This document shows, one piece after another, positions 1-10,762 of a stretch of 64,000 nucleotides of DNA (position 1 is the first letter of the stretch; every line of letters starts with the position of its first letter). Location: contig NZ_QOIM01000017.1 in the NCBI RefSeq assembly GCF_003323735.1, positions 1 through 64,000 of the forward strand, given 5' to 3'. Source of the stretch: Streptomyces reniochalinae (GTDB lineage Bacteria > Actinomycetota > Actinomycetes > Streptomycetales > Streptomycetaceae). Position numbers and translations under genes: made by a program. The notes under the pieces were generated by a model, which was given only the letters and a program-made list of their open reading frames with translations, searched no databases and was not told where the DNA came from.

Positions 1-1
1 A

Positions 2-130
2 GTGGTGGGGCAGGGGGATCAGCCACCTGAGCCATCGAGGGCAGCCAGCATGAAAACCATCCCTGCCCCACCCGCGCTGTCCCAGAGTCGCGAACTCCCG
101 GGACGCGCTCAAGAAGGTAGGACGGCATGA
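2..130 (+). CDS. possible 3' end of an upstream gene
   Basis: This frame stays open from the window edge and ends in a TGA that overlaps the ATG of the next permease gene as ATGA. Such overlaps are typical of coupled actinobacterial operons, so it could be the tail of the partner permease or a binding protein. The visible 42 residues match no family I recognise, and no membrane segment is visible. The call rests on the open frame and the overlap only. Confidence 0.25.
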   Translation: MVGQGDQPPEPSRAASMKTIPAPPALSQSRELPGRAQEGRTA

Positions 131-966
131 GTACGCGGGAGCGATCGGCGATCGTCGCCGTCGGTCGGGCCCGCCCACCGTGGACCGCTCTGTTGCTGCT
201 CGGCGTGCCGGTACTCGTGGCTCTGCTCGGCCCGCTGATCCGGCCGACCGGGGAAGCCCCGTCGGCCGAGGGCGCCATGCCCTCGCAGCCTCCCGGCGAC
301 GGGCACCCGCTCGGCACGGACGTTTTGGGTCGCGACATGCTGTGGCTCGTTCTGCACGGCGGTGTCTCGGTACTGGGGAGCACACTGGGCGCGCTGCTGG
401 TCGGCATGGTCGTGGGTGTACCACTTGGGTTGTTGGCCGCGGGCCCGCGGCGCGGCCTGGACGAGACGGTGATGCGTGGTCTGGATCTCCTGCTCGCCTT
501 TCCCGGCCTACTGGTGCTGATGACTCTGGCCGCGACGGGGCATCGTGACTGGTACTGGCTGGTGTTGGTTGCCGGAGTGCTCCAGGCCCCGGCTGTGGCA
601 CGCCTGGTGCGCAGCGCCGCGCTCGACCCCGGCACGCGGACGGTCGTCGAAGCGCTGCGCATGCAGGGGCGCGGCTGGGCGTACATCCACCTGCGGCATG
701 TGGCACGGGAGCTGGCCGCTCCTGTGGCCACCGACGCCGGCGGCCGGTTCGCCGTGGTGCTGTACCTGCTGGCGTCCGCCAACTTCCTCGGCCTCGGGCT
801 GTCGGCGTCCTCACCGGACTGGGCGGTGCTCATCGAGCGCAACAGAGCCGCCCTGTTCTCCCAGCCTGCCGCTGTCTTGGTGCCTGCCGGTCTGCTCACC
901 GCACTTTGTGTCGGTGGCAACCTGCTCGTGGACCACACCCTCGCACGGAAGAGGAGGAAGGGGTGA
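127..966 (+). CDS. ABC transporter permease, DppC/OppC type
   Basis: A 279-residue inner-membrane permease of the dipeptide/oligopeptide/nickel importer family. An N-terminal membrane segment near residues 17-36 is followed by an extracytoplasmic loop containing GTDVLGRDML, a motif typical of DppC/NikC N-termini. About five more hydrophobic segments follow. The cytoplasmic EAA loop, which contacts the ATPase, is at about residues 175-200 (EALRMQGRGW). The start is supported by an AAGGTAG ribosome site just upstream. The stop overlaps the GTG of the ATPase gene (GTGA), so the two are translationally coupled. No binding protein lies in view, so the substrate (peptide, nickel or another ligand) cannot be decided from this window. 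Confidence 0.85.
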   Translation: MSTRERSAIVAVGRARPPWTALLLLGVPVLVALLGPLIRPTGEAPSAEGAMPSQPPGDGHPLGTDVLGRDMLWLVLHGGVSVLGSTLGALLVGMVVGVPLGLLAAGPRRGLDETVMRGLDLLLAFPGLLVLMTLAATGHRDWYWLVLVAGVLQAPAVARLVRSAALDPGTRTVVEALRMQGRGWAYIHLRHVARELAAPVATDAGGRFAVVLYLLASANFLGLGLSASSPDWAVLIERNRAALFSQPAAVLVPAGLLTALCVGGNLLVDHTLARKRRKG

Positions 967-2582
967 GCGAGACCGCGCACGTGCCGCTGCTGCACATCCC
1001 GGAGGTATCGGCGCACGCCCAGGAGGCGGAGCGTCCGCTACTGGACCGCGTCGGGCTGACAGTTGAGGCGGGGACCGTCACTGCCGTCATCGGCCCGTCC
1101 GGCAGCGGCAAGACGACTTTCGGACTGGCGGCTCTCGGAGCGTCACGCCACGGTGTCCGGCTGACCGGCCGGGTCCTCTTCTCGGGTACGGACCTGCTTG
1201 CTCTGGCACCGGATCGTCGTACCGGGGCCCGGGCGGGCCGCGTCGCGCACCTGCCCCAACATCCGGAGACGGTACTCGACCCAGCCCGGCGGGTCGGAGG
1301 TGCGCTGACGGAGCTGGCTGCTCTCGGCCACCCGCAACGTGCCTCGCGAAAGCCCGCCGCACGACGCGCACTTGCACGTGTCGGACTGGATTGGGAAACC
1401 GTCCGACGCCGCTTCCCGCACCAGCTCTCCGGCGGCCAGCAGCAGCGACTGGTACTCGCCTCCGCGCTGGTTACCGGCGCTGGATTGCTGATACTGGACG
1501 AGCCGACAAGCGGACTGGATCCTGCGCTCGCCCAGGCGCTGGGCCGCACCGTGCGTACCCTCGCGAAAGACGGAGCGGGCGTACTACTCCTCAGCCACGA
1601 CCTGCCGTTGGTCCGGGATACGGCCGACCGGGTCATCGTCCTGGAGCACGGCAGGGCGGTGGACGACGGTCCGACGGCGCATCTCCTCGGCACAGGAGCG
1701 CCCCCACCAGCCGCCGCGGGCGGTCCTCCCGCCATCCGCCATCGGGCCACTCGCGAGCTGCTCGCTGCGGAATACCGCACAGGGATGCCGGACACGACCC
1801 GCCTGGACCCTGCCCTTCCGGCTCCGGAGAGCAGGGGCACGGTCATCGCGGTGGACATCGCCGTACGCCGCCCGTCCGGGGATCCACTCGCGGGTCCGGT
1901 GTCGATGGCGTTCCCGCCTGGCAGCAGAACCGCACTGCTCGGTCCGTCCGGCTCCGGGAAGACGACCTTCGCACGCGTGTTGGCCGGCCTGACCACCCCG
2001 TCCCGGGGCGAAACACGAATCGATGGCCGACGCCTTCCCTGCCGCGTCGACCAACGCACCGCCAACCAGCGTCGCGTCGTCCAGTACGTGCACCAGACCA
2101 GCGCCGAGTCCTTCGAGAAACACCGACCCGTACTCGGACAACTCGCGGACACCGCGAAACTGCTGCGCGGCCTGACGCACGAGTCCGCAGTGGCCGAAGC
2201 AGCCATGACCGCCGATGCGTTGGGGCTCGACCAAGTTCTGTTGCACCGCACCCCCGACCGGCTCTCCGGCGGGCAGCTGCAACGCTGCGCCCTGGTGCGG
2301 GCGTTGACGGCCCGTCCGGCGCTGCTGGTCTGCGACGAAGTGACATCGGCGCTGGACACGGTATCCCGGCAACGGGTTCTCGACGCACTGCCCCATCTGC
2401 TCGCCCCTGCCCGAACCGCCTTGCTGTTCGTCAGCCACGACATGCTCGCGGTGCGGGCACTGGCCGGGGAGGCCGTGCTGTTCGACGGCGGCCACTGCGT
2501 ACGGCGCGGACCGGTCGGGGAGGTCGTGCCCACCGCATGGCCGGGCGGGCCCGACCACAGTTCCTCCGATGACGGCACCTGA
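963..2582 (+). CDS. double-domain ABC transporter ATPase (DppD-DppF fusion type)
   Basis: A 539-residue cytoplasmic ATPase carrying two nucleotide-binding domains, equivalent to fused DppD and DppF of peptide/nickel importers. Domain 1 has Walker A GPSGSGKTT, signature LSGGQQQR and Walker B LLILDEPTSGLDP. Domain 2 has a second GPSGSGKTT, signature LSGGQLQR and LLVCDEVTSALD, where a Val replaces the usual Pro after the catalytic Glu. Both halves look complete, with a switch His in each (LLSHD, FVSHD). The GTG at 963 overlaps the permease stop; the frame is open further upstream, but those codons lie inside the permease gene. It should energise the preceding permease. Confidence 0.88.
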   Translation: MSETAHVPLLHIPEVSAHAQEAERPLLDRVGLTVEAGTVTAVIGPSGSGKTTFGLAALGASRHGVRLTGRVLFSGTDLLALAPDRRTGARAGRVAHLPQHPETVLDPARRVGGALTELAALGHPQRASRKPAARRALARVGLDWETVRRRFPHQLSGGQQQRLVLASALVTGAGLLILDEPTSGLDPALAQALGRTVRTLAKDGAGVLLLSHDLPLVRDTADRVIVLEHGRAVDDGPTAHLLGTGAPPPAAAGGPPAIRHRATRELLAAEYRTGMPDTTRLDPALPAPESRGTVIAVDIAVRRPSGDPLAGPVSMAFPPGSRTALLGPSGSGKTTFARVLAGLTTPSRGETRIDGRRLPCRVDQRTANQRRVVQYVHQTSAESFEKHRPVLGQLADTAKLLRGLTHESAVAEAAMTADALGLDQVLLHRTPDRLSGGQLQRCALVRALTARPALLVCDEVTSALDTVSRQRVLDALPHLLAPARTALLFVSHDMLAVRALAGEAVLFDGGHCVRRGPVGEVVPTAWPGGPDHSSSDDGT

Positions 2583-3129
<547 letters not shown>

Positions 3130-3921
3130 CATCTGTGGTTCGTTCGTCCGGATCCATGATCCGCAGCAGATAGGTATCCATGATCCAGCCGTGACGGGCC
3201 CGTGCCTGAGTCCGCGTCTGACGGATGCGGTCCGACACCTCGCGCAGCGGACCGGCGACGAGGAGTTCGTCCGGGGTGCCGAGGTAGGCGCCCCAGTAGA
3301 TCCAGACGTCGTCGCCGTCGACCTGGGCGAAGGACTCGTGTGCGTCGAGCATGACGACGATGTCCCCGTCGTCGTTCTGGCCGACCTCGGACAGGCGGCG
3401 CGCGGGGGTGATGTGCACGGGACGTCCGACCTGGTTGAGCGGGATCCGGTGCCGGGCGGCGAGAGAGGAGACACTGCTGACGCCGGGGACGACCTCGACC
3501 GTGGTGGAGACCGTGCCGCGCGCCTCGATGTCCGCGAGGACACCGAGCGTGCTGTCGTACAGCGTGGGGTCCCCCCACACCAGGAAGGCTCCGGTCTCTC
3601 CCGCGGACATCTTCTCACACATCGTCCGCTCGAAGAGGTCCGCGCGCCGGCTGCGCCAGTCCTGTACCGCCGACGTGTAGTCGGCGCGGTCCATCGCGCG
3701 GCGGTCCCGGCTCGGGTCGTCGATCTCCACGACGCGGTAGGGGGCCTGCGCGTGCTCCTCGATCACGCGGTGACGCAGGTCGGAGAGCGAGGACTTGGCC
3801 GCTCCCTTGCCGACCACGAAGAAGACATCCGCCCGGCGGATGGCCTTCACTGCGGCGAGTGTCAGATGGTCGGGATCGCCCGCTCCGATGCCGACGACGA
3901 GAATCGCGCGTTCTTCCGTGC

Positions 3922-5060
3922 TCATGGGGTCAGTTTCGCAGGGGACGGGTCCCCCTGCGGAGCGAGGACCCGGCCCCTGCCCGTCCGGTCGGACGACAGC
4001 GGCACCGGCCTTTGGCCGGGTCCGTCGTAGGAGGCGAGGGGGCGGATGAGCGCGTTGTGAGCGAGCTGCTCGGTGATGTGGGCCGTCCAGCCTGTGATGC
4101 GGCTCATCACGAAGACGGGCGTGAAGACGGGAATGTCGAAGCCCATCAGGTGGGAGGCGAGACCGGCCGGGTAGTCGAGGTTGGGGTGGATGTCCTTCCG
4201 GGTCACCATCACCTCGCGCAGCGCGGTGTGGAGGGCGGTCAGGCGGGTGACCTCGGGGTCGGACGCGCGGGCGACGAGGTTGTCCAGTGCCTCCTGCATG
4301 ATCGGTACGCGGGAGTCGCCGTGTTTGTGGACGCGGTGGCCGAAGCCCATGATCTTGCGTTTGCCGGCGAGCGCCTGGCCGAGCCATTCGGCGGCTCGCG
4401 AGGGGTCGTCGATCTCGTCCAGCATGTGCATCACGGCCTCGTTCGCGCCACCGTGGAGCGGGCCCTTGAGGGCTCCGATGGCGGCGGTGACCACGCTGTA
4501 GAGGTCGGAGAGGGCGGAGGTGACGACGCGGGCGGTGAACGTCGAGGCGCTGAAGCTGTGCTCGGCGTACAGCGTCATCGAGATCTCGAAGCAGCGGACG
4601 ATCTCAGGTTCTGGGACGGTGCCGAAGCACATGTGGAAGAAGTTCTCCGCGTATCCGAGGTCCGGTCCGGCAGGATCGAGGCCAGGCCGCGGCGGCGGCG
4701 CTGATCGGCGGCGACCACGGTGGGCAGCTTCGCGAGCAGCGCCAGAGACTGCACCCGGTTCGCCGTCAGGCTGCCGTCGTCCTCGATCGGGTCCCCGGCG
4801 CCGAAGAAGCTGACCCCGGTGCGCAGCACGTCCATGGGATGGCAGGTCTCGGGCAGCCGCGCCAGCACCTCGGACGTGATCCGGTCCAGCGGGCGCAACG
4901 CCCGTTCGCGGGCCTGGAACTCGCGGAGTACACCGGTGTCGGGGATTTCGCCGTGCCACAGCAGGTGGGCGACCTCCTCGAAGGAGCAGCGCACTGCCAC
5001 GTCCTGGACGTTGTAGCCGAGGTCTTCCAGCGTGCGCGTGCCGAGCAGGGGGTCTTGCCG
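3922..5060 (-). pseudogene. prpC: frameshifted 2-methylcitrate synthase, PrpC
   Basis: Citrate-synthase family gene of the methylcitrate cycle, which condenses propionyl-CoA with oxaloacetate. The N-terminal part (ending AADQRRRRGL) and the C-terminal part (starting near LDPAGPDLGYAENFFHMC) lie in different frames. The shift falls at about 4680-4700, in a GGC/GCG-rich run. The C-terminal domain keeps the catalytic motifs HGGANE, MGFGHRVH and the NLDYPAG Asp region. The first roughly 40 residues normally found before the RxxD-x-L-T/RGY element are missing, and the similarity runs directly on from prpD debris. A single shift could in principle be a sequencing error, but the truncation and the ruined prpD argue for real decay. 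Confidence 0.8.
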
Positions 5061-5069
5061 AACTCGGAA

Positions 5070-5818
5070 GCTGGGCGTCGTAGGCGGCGACGGCGTCGGT
5101 GTCCACGGCGGGAAGAGCCCGTCGAGGTCCCGCGCGCTCAGTTCGGCGACGTGCTCGGCGGCGGCCAGGAAGCGGGTCCTGGGCCTCCGGCGCGACGATG
5201 TTCTCCGCGAGGGTGCGGAACTTGCCGGCGTAGGCGGGACGGTCGAAGGGGCGGGCCCCTGCCGATGCGCGTCGGCGACGGCGAGTCCGTCCTCGATGAC
5301 GGTGCCGTCGTCGAGCGTGAGGACCGCGCGTCCGCCGAATGCGCGGCGCTCCGGTCGGGGTCGTGGTAGTGGCGGGTCCACTCGGCCTCTTCGACAGTGG
5401 TGGTCTTCCGCCACAGCTCGACGGTCTCGGGGCGCCGGGCAGGCTCAGGCGCGTAGGAGCGCTCGTGGTGCCAGGTGCCGTCCTCCAGCGCGACGGCGAA
5501 GATGTAGGGCACCGAGTGGTCCAGCGTCTCGCGGCTCGCGGTCGGGTCGTACTTCTGCGGGTCGTTCGCGCCCGAGCCGATGACGTGGTGGGTGTGGTGG
5601 CTGGTGTGCAGGACCACCGAGCGCACCCGGCCGAGCGGCCCGGCCTTCTCGCGCAGCCGCCGGGCGAGGTCGATGATCGCCTGGGCCTGGTACTCGGCGC
5701 GCCCGGGTGCCGAAGACTGACGCGCCGGGCGCGGTGCCGTCGCGGTGGGCGGTGGCCTGGGCACGGGCGACGGCGACCGGCCGGCGCTGGGGTGGACACG
5801 GACGTGGTGCTCGGACAC
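5070..5818 (-). pseudogene. prpD: broken 2-methylcitrate dehydratase, PrpD
   Basis: Remains of PrpD, which dehydrates 2-methylcitrate. A GTG at 5818 with a GAGGAG ribosome site begins [12 protein letters not shown], matching the PrpD N-terminus. About 200 residues are then missing. Similarity resumes near 5695 ([13 protein letters not shown]) and runs through [20 protein letters not shown] and [12 protein letters not shown] to about 5365. Further pieces ([60 protein letters not shown]) alternate between frames, with shifts near 5365, 5258, 5175 and 5112. The debris ends directly against prpC; prpB, usually between them, is absent. The internal deletion plus at least four shifts make it certainly nonfunctional. 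Confidence 0.8.
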
Positions 5819-5962
5819 GACACTCCTCGTGACGACATGCCGCGGCGTCCTCCTGGCCAAGGTGCTCCTGCGGATGTCGCGCGGCACCGTGTTGACGTCG
5901 TTGCGGGGAGGGGATCGGGTCATGAGGGGACGAGGGGGAGAGAGACGGTAGGAGGAACGTGC

Positions 5963-6003
5963 CCCGGGGGCGGTGGAAGGGCCACCTGCCCACCGCCCCC
6001 GGG
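5963..6003 (-). terminator. intrinsic terminator after metE
   Basis: A 14-bp perfect stem (5963-5976 with 5990-6003, arm CCCGGGGGCGGTGG) around a 13-base loop begins 16 bp past the metE stop codon. There is no strong T tract, as is usual in Streptomyces. Confidence 0.65.
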
Positions 6004-6018
6004 CCACGGTTTATGGGG

Positions 6019-8343
6019 TTAGGCCGCGCCGTCGGGGAGTTCCTGGCGGACCGTGCGTGCGGCGGCGACCAGGTTCTCCAGGGAGGCGCGGGTTTCAGGC
6101 CAGCCGCGGGTCTTCAGTCCGCAGTCGGGGTTGACCCACAGGCGCTCGGGCGGGATGGCCTCAAGCCCCTTGCGCAGCAGCGCCGTCGCCTCCTCCGCGC
6201 TGGGGATGCGGGGCGAGTGGATGTCGTACACCCCGGGCCCTGCCTCGCGCGGGTAGCCGTGGTCGGCCAGTTCGTGGGCGACCTGCATGTGGGAGCGGGC
6301 GGCTTCCAGGCTGATGACATCGGCGTCGATGTCGTCGATGGCCTGGACGATGTCGCCGAACTCGGCGTAGCACATGTGGGTGTGGATCTGGGTGGCCGGA
6401 CGGACTCCGCCGGTGGAGAGGCGGAACGCCTCGGTGGCCCAGGCCAGATACGCGTCACGGTCGGTGGCCCGCAGCGGCAGCGTCTCGCGCAGCGCGGGCT
6501 CGTCGACCTGGATCACCGGGGTCCCGGCGGCCTCCAGGTCCCCCACCTCGTCGCGCAGGGCGAGGGCGACCTGGCGTGCCGTGTCGCCGAGTGGCTGGTC
6601 GTCGCGGACGAAGGACCAGGCCAGCATGGTGACAGGCCCCGTCAGCATGCCCTTGACCGGGCGGGCGGTCTGCGACTGGGCGTAGGTGGTCCAGCGCACG
6701 GTCATCGGCTCGGGCCGCGAGATGTCGCCGGCGAGGACGGGCGGGCGCACGTAGCGGGTGCCGTAGGACTGCACCCAGCCGTGCTGCGTGGCCAGATAGC
6801 CGGTGAGCTGCTCGGCGAAGTACTGCACCATGTCGTTGCGTTCGGGCTCGCCGTGCACCAGAACGTCGATGCCGGCCTGCTCCTGGAACGCCAGGACGTC
6901 GCGGATCTCGGCCTTGACGCGCTCCTCGTAGGCGGCGGTGTCGATCCGTCCGGCGCGCAGGTCGGCCCGGGCGGTGCGCAGCGTGGTGGTCTGCGGGAAC
7001 GAGCCGATGGTCGTGGTCGGGAGCAGCGGGAGGCCCAGGTGGTCCCGCTGGACGGCGGCGCGCTGGGCGTACGGCTGGGAGCGGTGCGTGTCGGCCTCGG
7101 TGACGGCGGCGGCCCGTGCCCGTACCGCCGGGTCGTGGGTGAGCGAGGAGCCTGCGCGGGAGGCCAGGTCGGCGCGGTTGGCCGCCAGCTGCCCGGCGAT
7201 GGCGTCGGTGCCTTGGGCCAGGCCCTTGGCGAGGGTGACGATCTCGGCGGTCTTCTGCCGGGCGAAGGCCAGCCAGCGCAGCACTTCCGCGTCGATGTCG
7301 CGTTCAGCCCTGGCGTCGAGCGGGACGTGGAGGAGGGAGCAGGAGGCGGCGACGTCGACACTGTCGGCGAGGCCGAGCAGGGTGCCGAGGGTGGCGAGTG
7401 ATTTCTCCAGGTCGTTGATCCAGATGTTGCGGCCGTTGACGACGCCCGCGATCAGGCGCTTGCCGGGCAGGCCGCCGGTGGCGGCGATGGAGTCGAGGTT
7501 GGCTGCGGCGGACTCGGTGAAGTCGAGGGCCAGCCCCTCGACGGGGCTCTTGGCCAGGACGGGCAGGGCGTCCCCGAGACGGTCGAAGTACGAGGCGACC
7601 AGCAGCTTGGGGCGGTCGGCGAGCCTGCCCAGCTCGCGGTAGGCGTGGGCCGCGGCCTCCAGCTCCTCCGGCGTGCGGTCCTGGACGAGGGCGGGCTCGT
7701 CGAGCTGCACCCACTCGGCACCTGTGGCCCGCAGGTCAGCGAGGACCTCGGCGTAGACCGGCAGCAGCTTCTCCAGCAGGCTCAGCGGTGAGAAGTCGGC
7801 GGCGACGCCCGGCGCGGGCTTGGCCAGCAGCAGATAGGTGACCGGGCCGACGAGGACGGGCCGGGCCGTGAGGCCGAGCGCGAGGGCCTCCTTCAGCTCG
7901 GACACCTGCTTGACGGGGTTCGCGGCGAAGACGGTGTCCGGGCCCAGTTCGGGGACGAGGTAGTGGTAGTTGGTGTCGAACCACTTGGTCATCTCCAGGG
8001 GTGCCACGTCCTGGGTGCCACGGGCCATCGCGAAGTACCCGTCCAACGCGTCGGCCTCGACGGCCTCGCGGTGGCGTTCGGGGACGGCGCCGACCATGAC
8101 GCTGGCGTCGAGCATGTGGTCGTAGTACGAGAAGTCGCCGGTCGGCACCTCGTGGACACCGGCCTCGGCGAGCTGCCGCCAGTTGGCCTTGCGCAGGTCG
8201 GCGGCCGTGCGGGCCAGGTCGTCGGCGGTGACGCGGCCCTTCCAGAAGCCCTCGATGGCCTTCTTCAGTTCCCGGTTCGGGCCCTGGCGGGGGTAGCCGT
8301 ACACGGTGGCCCGTGCTGCCGCGGCTGCGGACTTCGCTGTCAC
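6019..8343 (-). CDS. metE: cobalamin-independent methionine synthase, MetE
   Basis: A 774-residue 5-methyltetrahydropteroyltri-L-glutamate:homocysteine methyltransferase that makes methionine without B12. The N-terminal YGYPRQGPNRELKKAIE segment and the C-terminal zinc site are present: HIHTHMCYAEFGDI carries the His and Cys ligands and WVNPDCGLKTR the second Cys; DVLVHGEPERNDMVQYF is also diagnostic. The GTG at 8343 is chosen because AAGGAG lies 6 bases upstream and it matches family N-termini. Expression should be shut off by cobalamin through the riboswitch at 8517-8722, as known for Streptomyces metE. The frame is intact over the whole length, unlike its neighbours. Confidence 0.95.
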   Translation of the reverse strand: MTAKSAAAAARATVYGYPRQGPNRELKKAIEGFWKGRVTADDLARTAADLRKANWRQLAEAGVHEVPTGDFSYYDHMLDASVMVGAVPERHREAVEADALDGYFAMARGTQDVAPLEMTKWFDTNYHYLVPELGPDTVFAANPVKQVSELKEALALGLTARPVLVGPVTYLLLAKPAPGVAADFSPLSLLEKLLPVYAEVLADLRATGAEWVQLDEPALVQDRTPEELEAAAHAYRELGRLADRPKLLVASYFDRLGDALPVLAKSPVEGLALDFTESAAANLDSIAATGGLPGKRLIAGVVNGRNIWINDLEKSLATLGTLLGLADSVDVAASCSLLHVPLDARAERDIDAEVLRWLAFARQKTAEIVTLAKGLAQGTDAIAGQLAANRADLASRAGSSLTHDPAVRARAAAVTEADTHRSQPYAQRAAVQRDHLGLPLLPTTTIGSFPQTTTLRTARADLRAGRIDTAAYEERVKAEIRDVLAFQEQAGIDVLVHGEPERNDMVQYFAEQLTGYLATQHGWVQSYGTRYVRPPVLAGDISRPEPMTVRWTTYAQSQTARPVKGMLTGPVTMLAWSFVRDDQPLGDTARQVALALRDEVGDLEAAGTPVIQVDEPALRETLPLRATDRDAYLAWATEAFRLSTGGVRPATQIHTHMCYAEFGDIVQAIDDIDADVISLEAARSHMQVAHELADHGYPREAGPGVYDIHSPRIPSAEEATALLRKGLEAIPPERLWVNPDCGLKTRGWPETRASLENLVAAARTVRQELPDGAA

Positions 8344-8516
8344 GGAGATCTCCTTCGCGAGATGTCTCGTCGGGTCCCGGGACGGGACGAGGACGCGAAG
8401 GGACGAGAACGCCGGGGACAGGGGACGCGCGGCATGCGTCCGTCCGCCAGCTGTGGTCGCCGACCCGCCCTCGAGGTCACCGGAAGGTACCGCACACGCA
8501 GGAGCGCGTACGGGCA

Positions 8517-8722
8517 ACGGGCAGGTCTTCGGACTCGTGGGCGTGCCTGCCGGACACCGGACATCGGTTCCGGAGGGCTCCTACTGGCCGTCGCTTCCCA
8601 GGCCCCTTTCACCGGGGCCCAGTGCTCATGACGGCGGTCGTTCCCACTCACCGCTGCGGGGCAGTCCCGGAATTCCACCGGGTTCCCTCTTACGACGCCT
8701 CCCACCTGGCGGGCGGGGGCGA
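8517..8722 (-). promoter_or_regulatory. cobalamin (AdoCbl) riboswitch controlling metE
   Basis: On the minus strand the leader of metE carries the hallmarks of the B12 riboswitch. A GGGAACCCGGTGGAATTCCG element (G-A-N-x-GGTG) is followed by GACTGCCCCGCAGCGGTGAG and the AGCCACTG-like GAGCACTGG. Next come a CCCCGGTGAAAGGGGCCTGG hairpin with the conserved GGGAAG, and finally the B12 box CGAGTCCGAAGACCTGCC at 8521-8540. About 175 bases separate it from the GTG of metE. Known behaviour in this family: binding of adenosylcobalamin blocks expression. The 5' boundary is approximate. Confidence 0.93.
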
Positions 8723-8777
8723 ACCAGTTGCACCGCCAGCCTAGACGGAAATACCCGCACGCGGGTAGAGGGCCCCA

Positions 8778-8816
8778 CGGCGCCCGGCACGGACCCTGCC
8801 TCCGTGCCGGGCGCCG
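8778..8816 (-). terminator. intrinsic terminator upstream of the metE leader
   Basis: A perfect 16-bp stem (arm CGGCGCCCGGCACGGA, 8778-8793 with 8801-8816) with a 7-base loop lies 47 bp beyond the stop of the 3-hydroxyacyl-CoA dehydrogenase relic. It probably was that gene's terminator and now insulates the metE riboswitch from upstream reading. Confidence 0.6.
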
Positions 8817-8862
8817 GCGACTCCGGGGCGCCCCTCAGCACCCCGGCGTCACCAGGGACCCT

Positions 8863-8952
8863 TCACCCCTGGTCGTACACGTGGAAGCCGCGCCAGGTCT
8901 TCCGGCCCAGCCGCCCCGCCTCGACCATGCGCTGGAGGAGGGCGGCGCGGCG
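8863..8952 (-). pseudogene. relic of a 3-hydroxyacyl-CoA dehydrogenase C-terminus
   Basis: Thirty codons ending in TGA read LLQRMVEAGRLGRKTWRGFH then VYDQG. This is the typical C-terminus of 3-hydroxybutyryl-CoA or 3-hydroxyacyl-CoA dehydrogenases, where L-x-x-M-V-x-A-G-x-L-G-R-K-T-G-R-G-F-Y-x-Y is nearly universal. Nothing of the Rossmann domain remains upstream; the preceding sequence belongs to another broken gene in a different frame. The terminator hairpin just downstream survives. Identification is from the short motif only. Confidence 0.55.
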
Positions 8953-9180
8953 TAGAGCGCAAAGCTCTCCTTCTTGGCGGCGTCGTCGAGGGCCGCCGTG
9001 GGGGCGGCGCCCGGCGAGGGGTTGGCGCCGTTGTTGGTTCCGTCGCACGGGTGCGTGCCGCCGGATGCGGTGGTGACGGTGTGCCCGGTGGTGCTGATGG
9101 AGCTGTCGAAGAGCGTGCTGGACGGCCCCGTGACGGTCAACTGCACGGCGACCGCAGCGTTGACGGCAGGTCTCGCCTCG
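8949..9180 (-). pseudogene. fragment of a secreted repeat-type protein
   Basis: About 75 codons contain VAVQLTVTGPSSTLFDSSIS, TTGHTVTTASGGTHPCDGTN and NGANPSPGAAPTAALDDAA. The Thr/Gly/Asn-rich composition and the TGGTHxCDGTNN-like stretch resemble Ig-like or DUF4430-type domains of exported actinobacterial proteins. No start, signal peptide or downstream domain is attached, and it runs straight into the dehydrogenase relic in another frame. Family assignment is tentative; what is visible is a biased-composition, gene-like piece cut at both ends. Confidence 0.35.
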
Positions 9181-9289
9181 ACCGCGCATGGGTTGCAAAC
9201 GCTTAAGTGGCGTCGACTACGCCTGCCACGGCCGTGCGGTGACACGCGTTCTTGCTCAACTGGCCGCGTGGGGTCGGGTACGGCAACCC

Positions 9290-10758
<1,469 letters not shown>

Positions 10759-10762
<4 letters not shown>

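Noticed and set aside
127..2582. Cobalt or nickel importer for the nearby B12 gene
   Set aside because: The permease and ATPase fit the DppC/DppDF family, which covers peptides and nickel, but no binding protein or metal-specific residue is visible, so a metal role would be a guess.
3922..5818. Programmed frameshifting as an explanation of the prpD/prpC frames
   Set aside because: Four or more shifts plus a 200-residue deletion and missing N-terminus cannot be explained by recoding.
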